Source: Hyphomicrobiaceae bacterium (GTDB taxonomy: Bacteria > Pseudomonadota > Alphaproteobacteria > Rhizobiales > Aestuariivirgaceae). Taken from it: DNA of 64,000 bases. Each line of letters opens with the position of its first letter. Position 1 is the stretch's first letter. The translations under genes and the position numbers were made by a program. Below, one piece after another: positions 25,505 to 34,654 of the stretch. Location of the stretch: the NCBI GenBank assembly GCA_900298995.1, contig OMIC01000039.1, positions 186,001 through 250,000 on the forward strand, given 5' to 3'. The notes beneath the pieces are model-generated. The model was not told the DNA's origin. It did no database searches and saw nothing but the letters and a program-made list of their open reading frames with translations.

Positions 25505-27313
25505 GTGAACCCCATTCGCATCGGTCTGTTTGCCGTCGCCGTGCTGGGGCTCGTCCTCGGGCTTGCGGCTCCGCTTGCTGGCCTCGACGCTGCCCGGGAC
25601 TGGATCTGGGGGGCAGCGGCGGCAATGGTTCTTGTCTCCCTGCTCGCTGAGATCGTCAGTTCGCTGGCCAGGGGCGAGGTTGGTCTTGACATTGTTGCCG
25701 GCCTCTCGATCTCGGCGGCGCTGGTGTTCGGTGAGCCGCTGGCGGCGGCGGTTGTGGCCCTGATGTATGCCGGCGGCCGGCTTCTCGAGGAATATGCCGC
25801 CAACCGCGCCCGGGCCGACATGAGCGCGCTGCTTGCGCGCGTCCCCAAGACAGCGCTGCGCTATGACGACGGGCATCTGCGCGAGGTTGCAATCGATGAA
25901 ATCGTGCCAGGGGACCGCCTGCTCATCCGTCAGGGCGACATTGTACCGGTGGATGGCCTGATCTCTGCGGGCAAGGCGCTGCTCGACATGGCTGCGCTCA
26001 CGGGGGAATCGGTGCCGGTGCGGGTTCTCGAGGGCGGCGAGGTACAGAGCGGCGCCCGCTCCCTCGATACCGCCTTCGACATGCGCGCCACCCGACCCGC
26101 CGCCGAAAGCACCTATGCCGGGGTGGTGCGGCTGGTGCAGGCCGCCCAGTCGGCGAAAGCCCCCATGGAGCGGCTGGCAGACCGCTACGCGATCGTGTTT
26201 CTCGTGGTCACGGTGGCCCTGGCGGGTGGCACCTGGCTCGGCACCTCGGATCACATGCGCATGCTGGCGGTTCTGGTCTCGGCGACACCATGTCCGCTGA
26301 TCCTTGCCGTGCCGGTGGCCATCATCTCGGGAATGGGCAAGGCGGCGCGGCGCGGGCTGCTGATGAAGGGCGGGCCGGTGCTCGAAACCATGGCGCGCGC
26401 CACGGGTCTGGTGATCGACAAGACCGGAACGCTGACGCGCGGCCGCGCCATGCTGACGGGCATCCTGCCGGCTGCCAGCCTTGCCGAGCAGGAGATGCTT
26501 CGGCTTGCCGCATCTCTGGAGCAGGCCTCGGCCCATGTCACGGCCGCCTCGATTGTGGAGGCGGCCCGCGACAAGGGCCTGCGCCTCAGCTTTCCGCAGG
26601 CCGTGCGCGAGACGGCGGGCGAGGGGCTGTCGGGCGAGGTTGATGGTCAGTCGGTCATTGTTGGCGGGCATGATTTCGTTGCCGCACATCTCGGTCTCCC
26701 GATCACGCGTCCGCCTCACCCCCCGGGAACAGCGCTTGCCGCGCTTGCGGTAGGCGGCCAGTTCGTGGGTCATCTCCTTTTGGCTGATGCGGTGCGCGCC
26801 GAAACCCCTGCCGCTCTGGCCGCGCTGCGTGCAGCGGGCATCCGCCGCATCGTGCTCGCGTCCGGGGATCAGCAGGCGGTGGTTGACAGGATTGGCGAGA
26901 CGCTCGGGCTTGACGTTCGCCGGGGCGGACTGAAGCCACAGGAGAAGGTCGATATCGTGCTTGCCGAGCGCAGCAATGGCGTCACGCTGATGGTTGGGGA
27001 CGGCGTCAACGACGCACCGGCGCTGGCGGCCGCCGATGTCGGCATCGCCATGGGAGCAACAGGCTCCGCCGCTGCCTCGGAGTCGGCCGATGCCGTCTTG
27101 CTGGTCGATGACCTGACACGCCTCGCGGAGGGGCTCGTGACCGCCCGCCGCGCCCGCGCCATCGCGCTGCAAAGCGTTTACATCGGGCTTGGCCTGTCGC
27201 TCGCGGCCATGGTTGCGGCGGCGCTCGGCTATCTGCCGGTCGTCGCCGGGGCGCTGCTGCAGGAGGCGATTGACGTGGCGGTGATCCTCAATGCCTTGCG
27301 GGCACTCAGATAG
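25505..27313 (+). CDS. P1B-type heavy-metal-transporting ATPase with TPC motif
   Basis: A 602-aa P-type ATPase with phosphorylation motif DKTGTLT at 305-311, TGES at 166-169 and the hinge MVGDGVNDAPAL. The membrane metal-binding motif is Thr-Pro-Cys (261-263, SATPCPLIL), not CPC, SPC or CPH, which places it in the less-studied TPC group; the rhizobial example Nia exports nickel and iron. There is no N-terminal heavy-metal-associated domain and no C-terminal hemerythrin domain. The start is the GTG at 25505, preceded by GGAGG at 6 nt. It lies divergently from the sigma-54 regulator. The metal is not determined. Confidence 0.9.
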   Translation: MNPIRIGLFAVAVLGLVLGLAAPLAGLDAARDWIWGAAAAMVLVSLLAEIVSSLARGEVGLDIVAGLSISAALVFGEPLAAAVVALMYAGGRLLEEYAANRARADMSALLARVPKTALRYDDGHLREVAIDEIVPGDRLLIRQGDIVPVDGLISAGKALLDMAALTGESVPVRVLEGGEVQSGARSLDTAFDMRATRPAAESTYAGVVRLVQAAQSAKAPMERLADRYAIVFLVVTVALAGGTWLGTSDHMRMLAVLVSATPCPLILAVPVAIISGMGKAARRGLLMKGGPVLETMARATGLVIDKTGTLTRGRAMLTGILPAASLAEQEMLRLAASLEQASAHVTAASIVEAARDKGLRLSFPQAVRETAGEGLSGEVDGQSVIVGGHDFVAAHLGLPITRPPHPPGTALAALAVGGQFVGHLLLADAVRAETPAALAALRAAGIRRIVLASGDQQAVVDRIGETLGLDVRRGGLKPQEKVDIVLAERSNGVTLMVGDGVNDAPALAAADVGIAMGATGSAAASESADAVLLVDDLTRLAEGLVTARRARAIALQSVYIGLGLSLAAMVAAALGYLPVVAGALLQEAIDVAVILNALRALR

Positions 27314-27407
27314 CCGCATGTGAAATCTCGGTAAGCTTCGTCATCCGGCGGTTGCCGAAGCGCTGCGGCTGGGCCATATCCATGACAGTTCTTCGCAAGG
27401 ATGTGTC

Positions 27408-29189
27408 ATGACAGCTGCCGCCGCCCAATCCCTTGGACCTCTTCCTGAATGGAACCTTGCCGATCTCTACGCCGGGCCGGACGCGCCCGAATTTGCAGCC
27501 GACATGAAAACGGGCGAGCGGCTGGCGCGAGAATTCGCCGAGACCTACCGCGGCAAGCTCGCAGGCCTTGACGGGGCTGGCCTCGCCTGCGCGCTCAAGG
27601 AGTATGAAGCGCTCTCCGATCTTCTGGGCCGCACCGGCTCCTATGCCCAGCTCTATTATGTCGGCGACACCACGGATTCCCAGCGCGGGAAGTTCTATGG
27701 CGATGTCTCGGCAAAGCTGACTGACATCTCGACCCTGCTGTTGTTTTTCGAGCTTGAACTCAACCGCATCGACGATGCCGCGCTCGAAAAGGCGATGCAG
27801 GTTCCAGCACTGGCGCACTACCAGCCCTGGATCGAAAACCTGCGCATGGAAAAGCCCTACCAGCTCGATGACAAGCTGGAAGAGCTGTTCCTTGAAAAGT
27901 CTCAGACATCAGCCTCCGCCTTCAACCGGCTGTTCGATGAGACCATGGCGGGATTGCGCTTCGAGGTCGAGGGCGAGACGCTCACCCTCGAGCCAACGCT
28001 GAATCTCATGCAGAACCCGGTTGAGGCCAGGCGCAAGGCGGGTGCCGAGGCGCTGGCCAGGACCTTCGGCGCCAACCTCAAGCTCTTTACCCTGATCACC
28101 AACACGCTTGCGAAGGACAAGGACATATCGGACCGCTGGCGCGGCTTCACGGACATCGCCGACGCCCGTCACCTCTCAAACCGCGTCGAACCCGAGGTGG
28201 TTTTGGCGCTGGTCGAGTCGGTGCGCCGGAACTATGCGCAAATCTCCCACCGCTATTACCGGATGAAAGCGAAATGGCTGGGCAAGGACAAGCTCATGCA
28301 CTGGGACCGCAACGCGCCGCTTCCCGCGGAAGACACCCGCGAAGTGCCGTGGAGCGAAGCGCGCGAGATGGTGTTGTCCGCCTACGGACAATTTGCTCCG
28401 GAGATGGCGGATATCGCCCGCACCTTCTTCGACCGGAACTGGATCGACGCGCCGTCGCGCCCGGGCAAGGCGCCCGGGGCATTCGCCCATCCGACGGTTC
28501 CCTCGGCGCATCCCTATGTGCTGCTCAACTACATGGGCAAGACACGGGACGTGATGACGCTTGCCCATGAACTTGGCCATGGCGTTCATCAGGTGCTGGC
28601 TGCGAAGCAGGGTGCGCTCATGGCCTCGACACCGCTCACCCTTGCTGAAACGGCCAGCGTGTTCGGCGAGATGCTGACCTTCCAGGCCTTGCTCGCCAGG
28701 ACCGATGACCCGAAGAAGCGCAAGGCGCTTCTGGCCTCCAAGGTCGAGGACATGATCAACACGGTGGTCCGCCAGATCGCATTCTACAGCTTCGAGCGCG
28801 AGGTTCACACGGCGCGCAAGCAGGGTGAGCTGACGCCCGAGCAGATCAATGCGATCTGGCTCAAGGTGCAGGCCGAGAGCCTTGGCGACGCCATTGTCTT
28901 CGGCGAGGGCTACGAGACGTTCTGGACATACATCCCGCATTTCATCCACTCGCCCTTTTACGTCTATGCCTATGCCTTCGGCGACTGCCTGGTGAACTCG
29001 CTCTATGCCCGCTACCGGGAAAGTGCGCAGGGATTTCAGCAGAAGTATTTCGAGATGCTCAAGGCGGGCGGCACCCGGCACCATTCCGACCTGCTGCGCC
29101 CCTTCGGCCTCGACGCGGCGGACCCCGGCTTCTGGGACAAGGGCCTTTCGGTGATCTCCGGCATGATCGACGAACTGGAGAAGATGTGA
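27408..29189 (+). CDS. pepF: M3-family oligoendopeptidase (PepF type)
   Basis: A 593-aa cytosolic zinc metallopeptidase. The active-site motif HELGHGVHQ is present at about residues 387-395, with a downstream Glu in ETASVFGEM as third zinc ligand; the protein is otherwise a long helical channel as in oligoendopeptidase F. It cleaves short peptides arising from protein turnover. The ATG at 27408 lies 95 nt after the metal ATPase gene, which probably has its own terminator. Followed after 140 nt by the cytochrome oxidase subunit IV gene. Confidence 0.94.
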   Translation: MTAAAAQSLGPLPEWNLADLYAGPDAPEFAADMKTGERLAREFAETYRGKLAGLDGAGLACALKEYEALSDLLGRTGSYAQLYYVGDTTDSQRGKFYGDVSAKLTDISTLLLFFELELNRIDDAALEKAMQVPALAHYQPWIENLRMEKPYQLDDKLEELFLEKSQTSASAFNRLFDETMAGLRFEVEGETLTLEPTLNLMQNPVEARRKAGAEALARTFGANLKLFTLITNTLAKDKDISDRWRGFTDIADARHLSNRVEPEVVLALVESVRRNYAQISHRYYRMKAKWLGKDKLMHWDRNAPLPAEDTREVPWSEAREMVLSAYGQFAPEMADIARTFFDRNWIDAPSRPGKAPGAFAHPTVPSAHPYVLLNYMGKTRDVMTLAHELGHGVHQVLAAKQGALMASTPLTLAETASVFGEMLTFQALLARTDDPKKRKALLASKVEDMINTVVRQIAFYSFEREVHTARKQGELTPEQINAIWLKVQAESLGDAIVFGEGYETFWTYIPHFIHSPFYVYAYAFGDCLVNSLYARYRESAQGFQQKYFEMLKAGGTRHHSDLLRPFGLDAADPGFWDKGLSVISGMIDELEKM

Positions 29190-29329
29190 CGAGCATCTGC
29201 ATTCTTGAGCGTCTTGAGGATCTCGCACGCTTTGCGTGACTGATCGCCGCGCGCGAGGTGGGGTGCTTGCGGGGGCCGGGCGGACTGGCTAGAAGCCTCC
29301 GTCGACTGGCTTCCAAGCGGAGGGGAATC

Positions 29330-29620
29330 ATGGCTGATCACGGGACGGGCGCTGTCCATTCTCAGGACCTGGAGGCCCACCGGGCCACCTATCAGGGCTT
29401 CATCAAGGGCTCGATAATCCTTACGATTTTCTGCCTCTACATCCTCGTCGCGCTGGTCGCGTTCGCGTTCATTACCAGCGGCAACCTGCTGATCGGCTTC
29501 GGCGGCCTGATCATCGGCACGCTGGCCCTGATCATTGATGCAAGGGCCGGAAACAATTGGTATCTTTCTGCGGGCTGGCTGGTGATCTTCGGGCTGCTCA
29601 CAGCCGTAATGATCGGCTGA
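29330..29620 (+). CDS. aa3-type cytochrome c oxidase subunit IV
   Basis: A 96-aa protein with a hydrophilic N-terminus and membrane helices from about residue 30 onward. The family (bact_c_ox_IV) is a small accessory subunit of alphaproteobacterial aa3 oxidase. The ATG at 29330 follows GGAGGGG. The gene is encoded apart from the other oxidase subunits, directly before pntAA (16-nt gap), a placement seen in many alphaproteobacteria. It is probably transcribed with the transhydrogenase operon. Confidence 0.85.
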   Translation: MADHGTGAVHSQDLEAHRATYQGFIKGSIILTIFCLYILVALVAFAFITSGNLLIGFGGLIIGTLALIIDARAGNNWYLSAGWLVIFGLLTAVMIG

Positions 29621-29636
29621 CCATCAGGGCGGGCTC

Positions 29637-30749
29637 ATGAAAATCGCGATCCCCACGGAAACACAGGTCGGGGAGAGTCGCGTTGCGGCCAGTCCCGATA
29701 CGGTAAAGGCCTTCGTCAAGAAGGGCGCAGAGGTCTGGGTCCAGGCGGGTGCCGGCAAGGGCGCCAGCATCCCTGACGAAGCGTTCGCCGCAGCGGGCGC
29801 CAAGATTGCAACCAGTGGTTTTGACATGGCGGATGTCGTGCTCACCGTGCGGCGGCCGTCGCCGGGGCTGCTGGCGTCGCTCAAGCCCGGAACAATCCTC
29901 ATGGGTGGACTTGAGCCCTATGGCGACCGGCCCGGTCTCGAGGCCATTGCCAAGTCAGGTGTCACGGCCTTCGCCATGGAACTGATGCCACGCATCACCC
30001 GCGCGCAGTCGATGGACATCCTCTCCTCGCAGGCCAATCTTGCCGGCTACAAGGCAGTCATCGATGCGGCCTTCCACTTCACGCGCGCCTTCCCGATGAT
30101 GATGACGGCAGCCGGCACGGTTCCGGCGGCCAAGGTGTTCATCATGGGCGTCGGCGTCGCGGGCTTGCAGGCCATCGCGACAGCGCGGCGGCTCGGCGCC
30201 ATCGTCTCGGCAACCGACGTCCGCAAGGCGACCGAGGAGCAGGTCAAGAGCCTCGGTGCCAAGTTTGTCTATGCCGACATCGCGGATGCGGCGACCTCCG
30301 GCGGCTATGCCAAGGAACTGTCGGCTGAGGACAAGGCGAAGCAGGCCGCGCTGGTGGCCGAGCATGTGAAGAACCAGGATGTGGTGATCACCACCGCGCT
30401 CATTCCGGGCCGGCCCGCGCCCGTGCTGATCACGCAGGAAATGGTGGAAAGCATGAAGCCCGGTTCGATCATCGTTGACCTTGCGGTCGAGCGCGGCGGC
30501 AACTGCCCGCTCTCGAGGCCTGATCAGATCGTCGAGCACAAGGGCGTGCGCATTGTTGGCACCGTCAATCTGGCGGGCAAGCTCGCGGGCAACGCCTCCC
30601 CGCTGTTTGCCAAGAACCTCGCCAATTTCCTGGATCTCATGATCCAGAAAGACGGATCGCTGAAGATCGATGACGCAGATGAATGCATCAAGGGCACGAT
30701 GATCGCGCGCAGCGGCGCGCTCGTGCACCCCATGTTCCAGGGAGCCTGA
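29637..30749 (+). CDS. pntAA: Proton-translocating NAD(P) transhydrogenase subunit alpha 1
   Basis: A 370-aa soluble NAD(H)-binding domain I. It starts MKIAIPTETQVGESRVAASPD, and carries ATARRLGAIVSATDVRKA and the mobile-loop and Rossmann motif GVGVAGLQAIAT as in alanine-dehydrogenase-like transhydrogenase subunits. The enzyme couples hydride transfer from NADH to NADP+ with proton re-entry, supplying NADPH. The three-subunit form seen here (alpha1, alpha2, beta as separate genes) is usual for alphaproteobacteria. Followed by pntAB after 3 nt. Confidence 0.96.
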   Translation: MKIAIPTETQVGESRVAASPDTVKAFVKKGAEVWVQAGAGKGASIPDEAFAAAGAKIATSGFDMADVVLTVRRPSPGLLASLKPGTILMGGLEPYGDRPGLEAIAKSGVTAFAMELMPRITRAQSMDILSSQANLAGYKAVIDAAFHFTRAFPMMMTAAGTVPAAKVFIMGVGVAGLQAIATARRLGAIVSATDVRKATEEQVKSLGAKFVYADIADAATSGGYAKELSAEDKAKQAALVAEHVKNQDVVITTALIPGRPAPVLITQEMVESMKPGSIIVDLAVERGGNCPLSRPDQIVEHKGVRIVGTVNLAGKLAGNASPLFAKNLANFLDLMIQKDGSLKIDDADECIKGTMIARSGALVHPMFQGA

Positions 30750-30752
30750 GCA

Positions 30753-31058
30753 ATGGAAGCGATCGACCCGTTTGTCTCGCTGTTCGGCATTTTCGTGCTG
30801 GCGGTGTTCGTTGGCTACTATGTGGTGTGGAATGTCACGCCGGCGCTGCACACGCCGTTGATGTCTGTGACCAACGCCATTTCCTCGGTCATCGTGGTTG
30901 GTGCGCTGCTGGCGGTCGGTGTGGGCGCGCTCGAGTCCGGCTCGATTGTGGCCATGATCTTCGGCTTCCTCGCCCTCATCCTGGCGTCGGTCAACATCTT
31001 CGGTGGCTTCATGGTCACCTCGCGCATGCTCGCCATGTACAAGAAGAAGGAGAAATAG
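30753..31058 (+). CDS. pntAB: NAD(P) transhydrogenase subunit alpha 2
   Basis: A 101-aa membrane protein with three hydrophobic helices, forming part of the proton channel (domain II) together with PntB. The segment [19 protein letters not shown] is highly typical. It sits 3 nt after pntAA and 4 nt before pntB, so all three are cotranslated. Confidence 0.95.
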   Translation: MEAIDPFVSLFGIFVLAVFVGYYVVWNVTPALHTPLMSVTNAISSVIVVGALLAVGVGALESGSIVAMIFGFLALILASVNIFGGFMVTSRMLAMYKKKEK

Positions 31059-31062
31059 GCGC

Positions 31063-32457
31063 ATGTCGGCCAATCTTGCAGCCATTCTCTATCTCGTCTC
31101 GGGCGCGCTGTTCATCATGGCGCTGAGGGGCCTGTCCTCTCCCGCCACGTCGCGTCAGGGCAACATGTACGGCATGGTTGGCATGGCGATTGCCATGCTG
31201 ACGACGCTCGCCACCATGCAGCTCTCGCCGATGGTGATCGGCCTCGTCGTTCTGGGGCTTGCGATCGGCGGCGGCATCGGCGCCGTGATGGCGAAGAAGA
31301 TCGCCATGACGGCGATGCCTCAGCTCGTTGCCGCCTTTCATTCGCTGGTGGGCCTTGCCGCCGTATTCGTCGCGGCCGCGGCATTCTATGCTCCGGAAGC
31401 CTTCCACATCGTCCTCGACGGCGTGATCCAGCCGATCTCGCGCATCGAGATGTCGCTCGGCGCGGCGATTGGCGCCATCACCTTCACGGGCTCTGTGATC
31501 GCCTTCCTGAAACTGGACGGGCGCATGTCTGGTGCACCCATCCTCCTGCCCGCGCGCCATGTCATCAACATGGCGCTTGGCGTCGCGCTGTTCGCCTGCA
31601 TCGCACTGTTCTTTGCCAGCCCCTCGGCGCTGTGGTTCTGGGCGATCATCGCCATCAGCCTGGCGCTCGGCTTCCTGCTCATCGTGCCGATCGGCGGTGC
31701 CGACATGCCGGTCGTGGTGTCGATGCTCAACTCCTATTCGGGCTGGGCGGCGGCGGGGATTGGCTTCACGCTCCACAACACCGCACTCATCATCACCGGC
31801 GCGCTGGTGGGTTCCTCGGGCGCCATCCTGTCCTACATCATGTGCAAGGGCATGAACCGGTCGTTCATCTCCGTCATTCTCGGCGGCTTCGGCGGCGAGA
31901 GCGCGGGTCCGGCGGCACAGGGCGAGGCCAAGCCCGTGAAGCAGGGCTCGGCGGATGACGCGGCCTTCATCATGAAGAATGCCGGCTCGGTCATCATCGT
32001 GCCGGGCTACGGCATGGCGGTGGCCCAGGCCCAGCACGCGCTGCGTGAAATGGGCGATCACCTCAAGAAGGAAGGCGTGTCCGTCAAATACGCCATCCAC
32101 CCTGTCGCTGGCCGTATGCCCGGCCACATGAACGTGCTGCTCGCCGAGGCCAATGTGCCCTATGACGAGGTGTTCGAACTCGAGGACATCAATTCCGATT
32201 TCGGCCAGGCAGACGTGGCTTTCGTGATCGGCGCCAATGACGTGACCAATCCTTCAGCAAAGGACGATCCGACCTCGCCGATCTACGGCATGCCGGTGCT
32301 CGAGGTCTGGAAGGCCAAGACCGTGATGTTCATCAAGCGCGGCATGTCGTCAGGCTATGCCGGCGTCGACAACCCGCTGTTCTGGCGTGACAACACCATG
32401 ATGCTGTTCGGCGACGCCAAGAAGATGACCGAAGAGATCAACAAGGGAATGGCCTGA
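31063..32457 (+). CDS. pntB: NAD(P) transhydrogenase subunit beta
   Basis: A 464-aa protein: about 260 residues of membrane helices (domain II) followed by the NADP(H)-binding domain III, with VIIVPGYGMAVAQAQ as the NADP fingerprint and FVIGANDVTNP further on. It begins at the ATG at 31063 (MSANLAAIL), 4 nt after pntAB. With pntAA and pntAB it completes the transhydrogenase. The last gene of the operon; a hairpin-like inverted segment GGCC…GGCC follows but without a T-run. Confidence 0.96.
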   Translation: MSANLAAILYLVSGALFIMALRGLSSPATSRQGNMYGMVGMAIAMLTTLATMQLSPMVIGLVVLGLAIGGGIGAVMAKKIAMTAMPQLVAAFHSLVGLAAVFVAAAAFYAPEAFHIVLDGVIQPISRIEMSLGAAIGAITFTGSVIAFLKLDGRMSGAPILLPARHVINMALGVALFACIALFFASPSALWFWAIIAISLALGFLLIVPIGGADMPVVVSMLNSYSGWAAAGIGFTLHNTALIITGALVGSSGAILSYIMCKGMNRSFISVILGGFGGESAGPAAQGEAKPVKQGSADDAAFIMKNAGSVIIVPGYGMAVAQAQHALREMGDHLKKEGVSVKYAIHPVAGRMPGHMNVLLAEANVPYDEVFELEDINSDFGQADVAFVIGANDVTNPSAKDDPTSPIYGMPVLEVWKAKTVMFIKRGMSSGYAGVDNPLFWRDNTMMLFGDAKKMTEEINKGMA

Positions 32458-32552
32458 CGCGGGCGTTTGGTCCGAGAAGGCCACTCCCGTTCGGCCACGC
32501 AATGGTCTAGATTTGCCGCCAAAGCTCAACGCGACAAGTGGCGGAAACACAG

Positions 32553-33614
32553 ATGGCTGAACCGGCGGCAACGCAACCCCTTGAACCGCCACGGGTTTAT
32601 CTCGTGCACATGCTGGTCTTTACCCTGCTGGTGGGGATTCTCGTGGTGGTCATCCTGCCCGGACTGACCAGCGCCTTCATGGCGAACCCCATGCTGAACG
32701 GCGTCATCGTGGCGACGCTGCTGCTCGGCATGTTCCATTCCTTCCGCATGGTCGGGCGGCTGTTCCGCGAGGTGAACTGGGTCAACCGCTTCCGCGACGG
32801 AGAGCGCGAGGACAGTTCCAGGCCGCCACGCCTGCTTGCTCCCATGGCCATGCTGCTCCGCAACCGGCAGGATACGGTCCTCTCGCCGCTCTCGATGCGT
32901 TCACTTCTCGACTCCCTGGCATCGCGCCTTGACGAGTCGCGCGACCTGTCGCGCTATCTGGTGGGGCTGCTCATCTTCCTCGGCCTTCTCGGCACGTTCT
33001 GGGGCCTTCTCGAGACCGTGCAGTCCATCGGCGGCGCCATCGAGGGGCTGGACGTCACCTCGGCCCAGTCGGCCACGCTCTTTGACCAGCTGAAGCAGGG
33101 GCTGCAGGCGCCGCTGCGGGGCATGGGCCTCTCCTTCTCGTCGTCGCTCCTTGGTCTCGCCGGATCGCTGATCCTCGGCTTCCTCGATCTCAAGGCGGCG
33201 CAGGCGCAGAACCGGTTCTACATCGACCTTGAAGACTGGCTGTCGAGCATCACCGACATTGCGGCGGGTGAGGGCCAGCAGGCGCCGGCCTCTTCCGGTC
33301 TGGCACCGCAGTTGCTGCGCAGTGAAGTCCAGGCGCTTCTCCGTGCCATGGAGAAACTGAACTTCACGCTCGAGAACCAGAAGTCGGGCACCTCCGGGAC
33401 GGGCGCGAGGGGTGGCCCTGACGCAATCGAGCAGCTGGCCGATGCCGTCGCGGGACTGGTCGAGCAGATGCGGGAGGAACAGAAGATCGTGCGTCAGTGG
33501 GCTCAGGGCCAGCAGACGCAGCAGAACGAGATCCAGCGCCTGCTCATGCGCGCTACGGGACCCGCACCCCGCACAACCGCGCGGACCACGCGCAAAGACG
33601 AAGAGCGCAGTTAA
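32553..33614 (+). CDS. MotA/TolQ/ExbB-family proton channel subunit
   Basis: A 353-aa inner-membrane protein. Two N-terminal helices (about residues 20-60) precede a cytoplasmic part, then a MotA/TolQ/ExbB channel core (about residues 135-215) with YLVGLLIFLGLLGTFWGLL and LRGMGLSFSSSLLGLAGSLIL; the last 130 residues are a coiled coil. It forms a pair with the next gene, whose product has an OmpA-like peptidoglycan-binding domain, so together they resemble a MotAB-like stator, but no flagellar gene is near. The ATG at 32553 follows GGCGGAA; a GTG at 32538 is an alternative. Confidence 0.85.
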   Translation: MAEPAATQPLEPPRVYLVHMLVFTLLVGILVVVILPGLTSAFMANPMLNGVIVATLLLGMFHSFRMVGRLFREVNWVNRFRDGEREDSSRPPRLLAPMAMLLRNRQDTVLSPLSMRSLLDSLASRLDESRDLSRYLVGLLIFLGLLGTFWGLLETVQSIGGAIEGLDVTSAQSATLFDQLKQGLQAPLRGMGLSFSSSLLGLAGSLILGFLDLKAAQAQNRFYIDLEDWLSSITDIAAGEGQQAPASSGLAPQLLRSEVQALLRAMEKLNFTLENQKSGTSGTGARGGPDAIEQLADAVAGLVEQMREEQKIVRQWAQGQQTQQNEIQRLLMRATGPAPRTTARTTRKDEERS

Positions 33615-34646
33615 GTGGCGGGCCTCCTGAGACGGCGTGGCCGCGGCAGCGAGGATGCCTACTGGCCGGGCTTTGTCGATGCCATGGCCCAGCTGCTTCT
33701 GGTGATCCCGTTCCTGCTCTCGGTGTTCATGGTGGCGCAGTTCCTCCTTGCGCGTCAGATCTCGGGACAGGACTCGGCCCTCGGCCAGCTCCGCGCCCAG
33801 ATTGCCGAACTGACCCAGCTTCTGGCGCTTGAACAGGCGGCCAAGGCAGATGCCGAATCCAGCCTTCTCGCCCTGCAGGACGATCTGTCGTCCGAAAAGA
33901 ACAAGTCGGCCGAACTCTCCGCCCTGCTGGAAAACGCGGGCGAGAAGGGTGACAGTGCCAGCCTGACGATCAGCGGACTGCAAACGGCGCTCGACAAGGA
34001 AAAGACCATATCATCGGACGCTCTGGCAAAGGTCGAACTGCTCAACCAGCAGATCGCAGCCATGCGCCGTCAGTTGCAGACCCTCAACGCACTGCTCACC
34101 GATGCCGAGACCAAGAACCGCGAGTCGGAGGCCCAGATTGCCGACCTCGGCAAGCGTCTCAACTCGGCGCTGGCCCAGCGTGTGCAGGAGCTGACTCGCT
34201 ACCGCTCGGAATTCTTCGGGCGTCTGCGCCAGATCCTCTCACAGCGCTCGGATGTGCTGGTGGTGGGCGACCGCTTTGTCTTCCAGGCGGAAGTCCTGTT
34301 CCCCAAGGGGCAGGCGACACTCAATGCCGAAGGGCAGGCGGAGATGCTCAAGCTCGCCGACGCGCTGAAACAGCTCGAGAAGGAAATCCCCACTGATATT
34401 GCATGGGTCCTGCGGGTGGACGGCCACACCGACATCGACCCCATCCAGTCGCCGCAGTTCAAGTCCAACTGGGAGCTTTCGGCGGCGCGTGCCATCGCGG
34501 TGGTGAATTTCCTGGTTGCCAATGGCGTCTCGCCCCAGCATCTCGTGGCGGCGGGCTTTGGCGAATTCCAGCCCATCGATCCCGGTTCCACCGAAGAAGC
34601 CAAGTCGCGCAATCGCCGGATCGAGCTGAAACTCACCGAGCGCTGA
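33615..34646 (+). CDS. OmpA/MotB-like peptidoglycan-binding membrane protein
   Basis: A 343-aa protein with one N-terminal membrane helix (about residues 20-45; PGFVDAMAQLLLVIPFLLSV), a coiled coil of about 150 residues, and a C-terminal OmpA-like domain (RVDGHTDIDP, SNWELSAARA, GFGEFQPIDPGSTEEAKSRNRRIE) that binds peptidoglycan. The membrane helix contains an Asp (FVDAMAQ) where MotB has its proton-carrying Asp. It starts at a GTG directly after the TAA of the channel gene with no gap, so the pair is coupled. A conserved but functionally unclear pair in Hyphomicrobiales. Confidence 0.85.
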   Translation: MAGLLRRRGRGSEDAYWPGFVDAMAQLLLVIPFLLSVFMVAQFLLARQISGQDSALGQLRAQIAELTQLLALEQAAKADAESSLLALQDDLSSEKNKSAELSALLENAGEKGDSASLTISGLQTALDKEKTISSDALAKVELLNQQIAAMRRQLQTLNALLTDAETKNRESEAQIADLGKRLNSALAQRVQELTRYRSEFFGRLRQILSQRSDVLVVGDRFVFQAEVLFPKGQATLNAEGQAEMLKLADALKQLEKEIPTDIAWVLRVDGHTDIDPIQSPQFKSNWELSAARAIAVVNFLVANGVSPQHLVAAGFGEFQPIDPGSTEEAKSRNRRIELKLTER

Positions 34647-34654
34647 CAGCCGCC

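Noticed and set aside
25454-27319. 621-codon open frame antisense to the metal ATPase
   Set aside because: Mirror of a full P-type ATPase gene; Gln/His/Arg-rich without family similarity.
31015-32127. Long antisense frame across pntB
   Set aside because: Complement of pntB in GC-rich DNA; no start context or motif.
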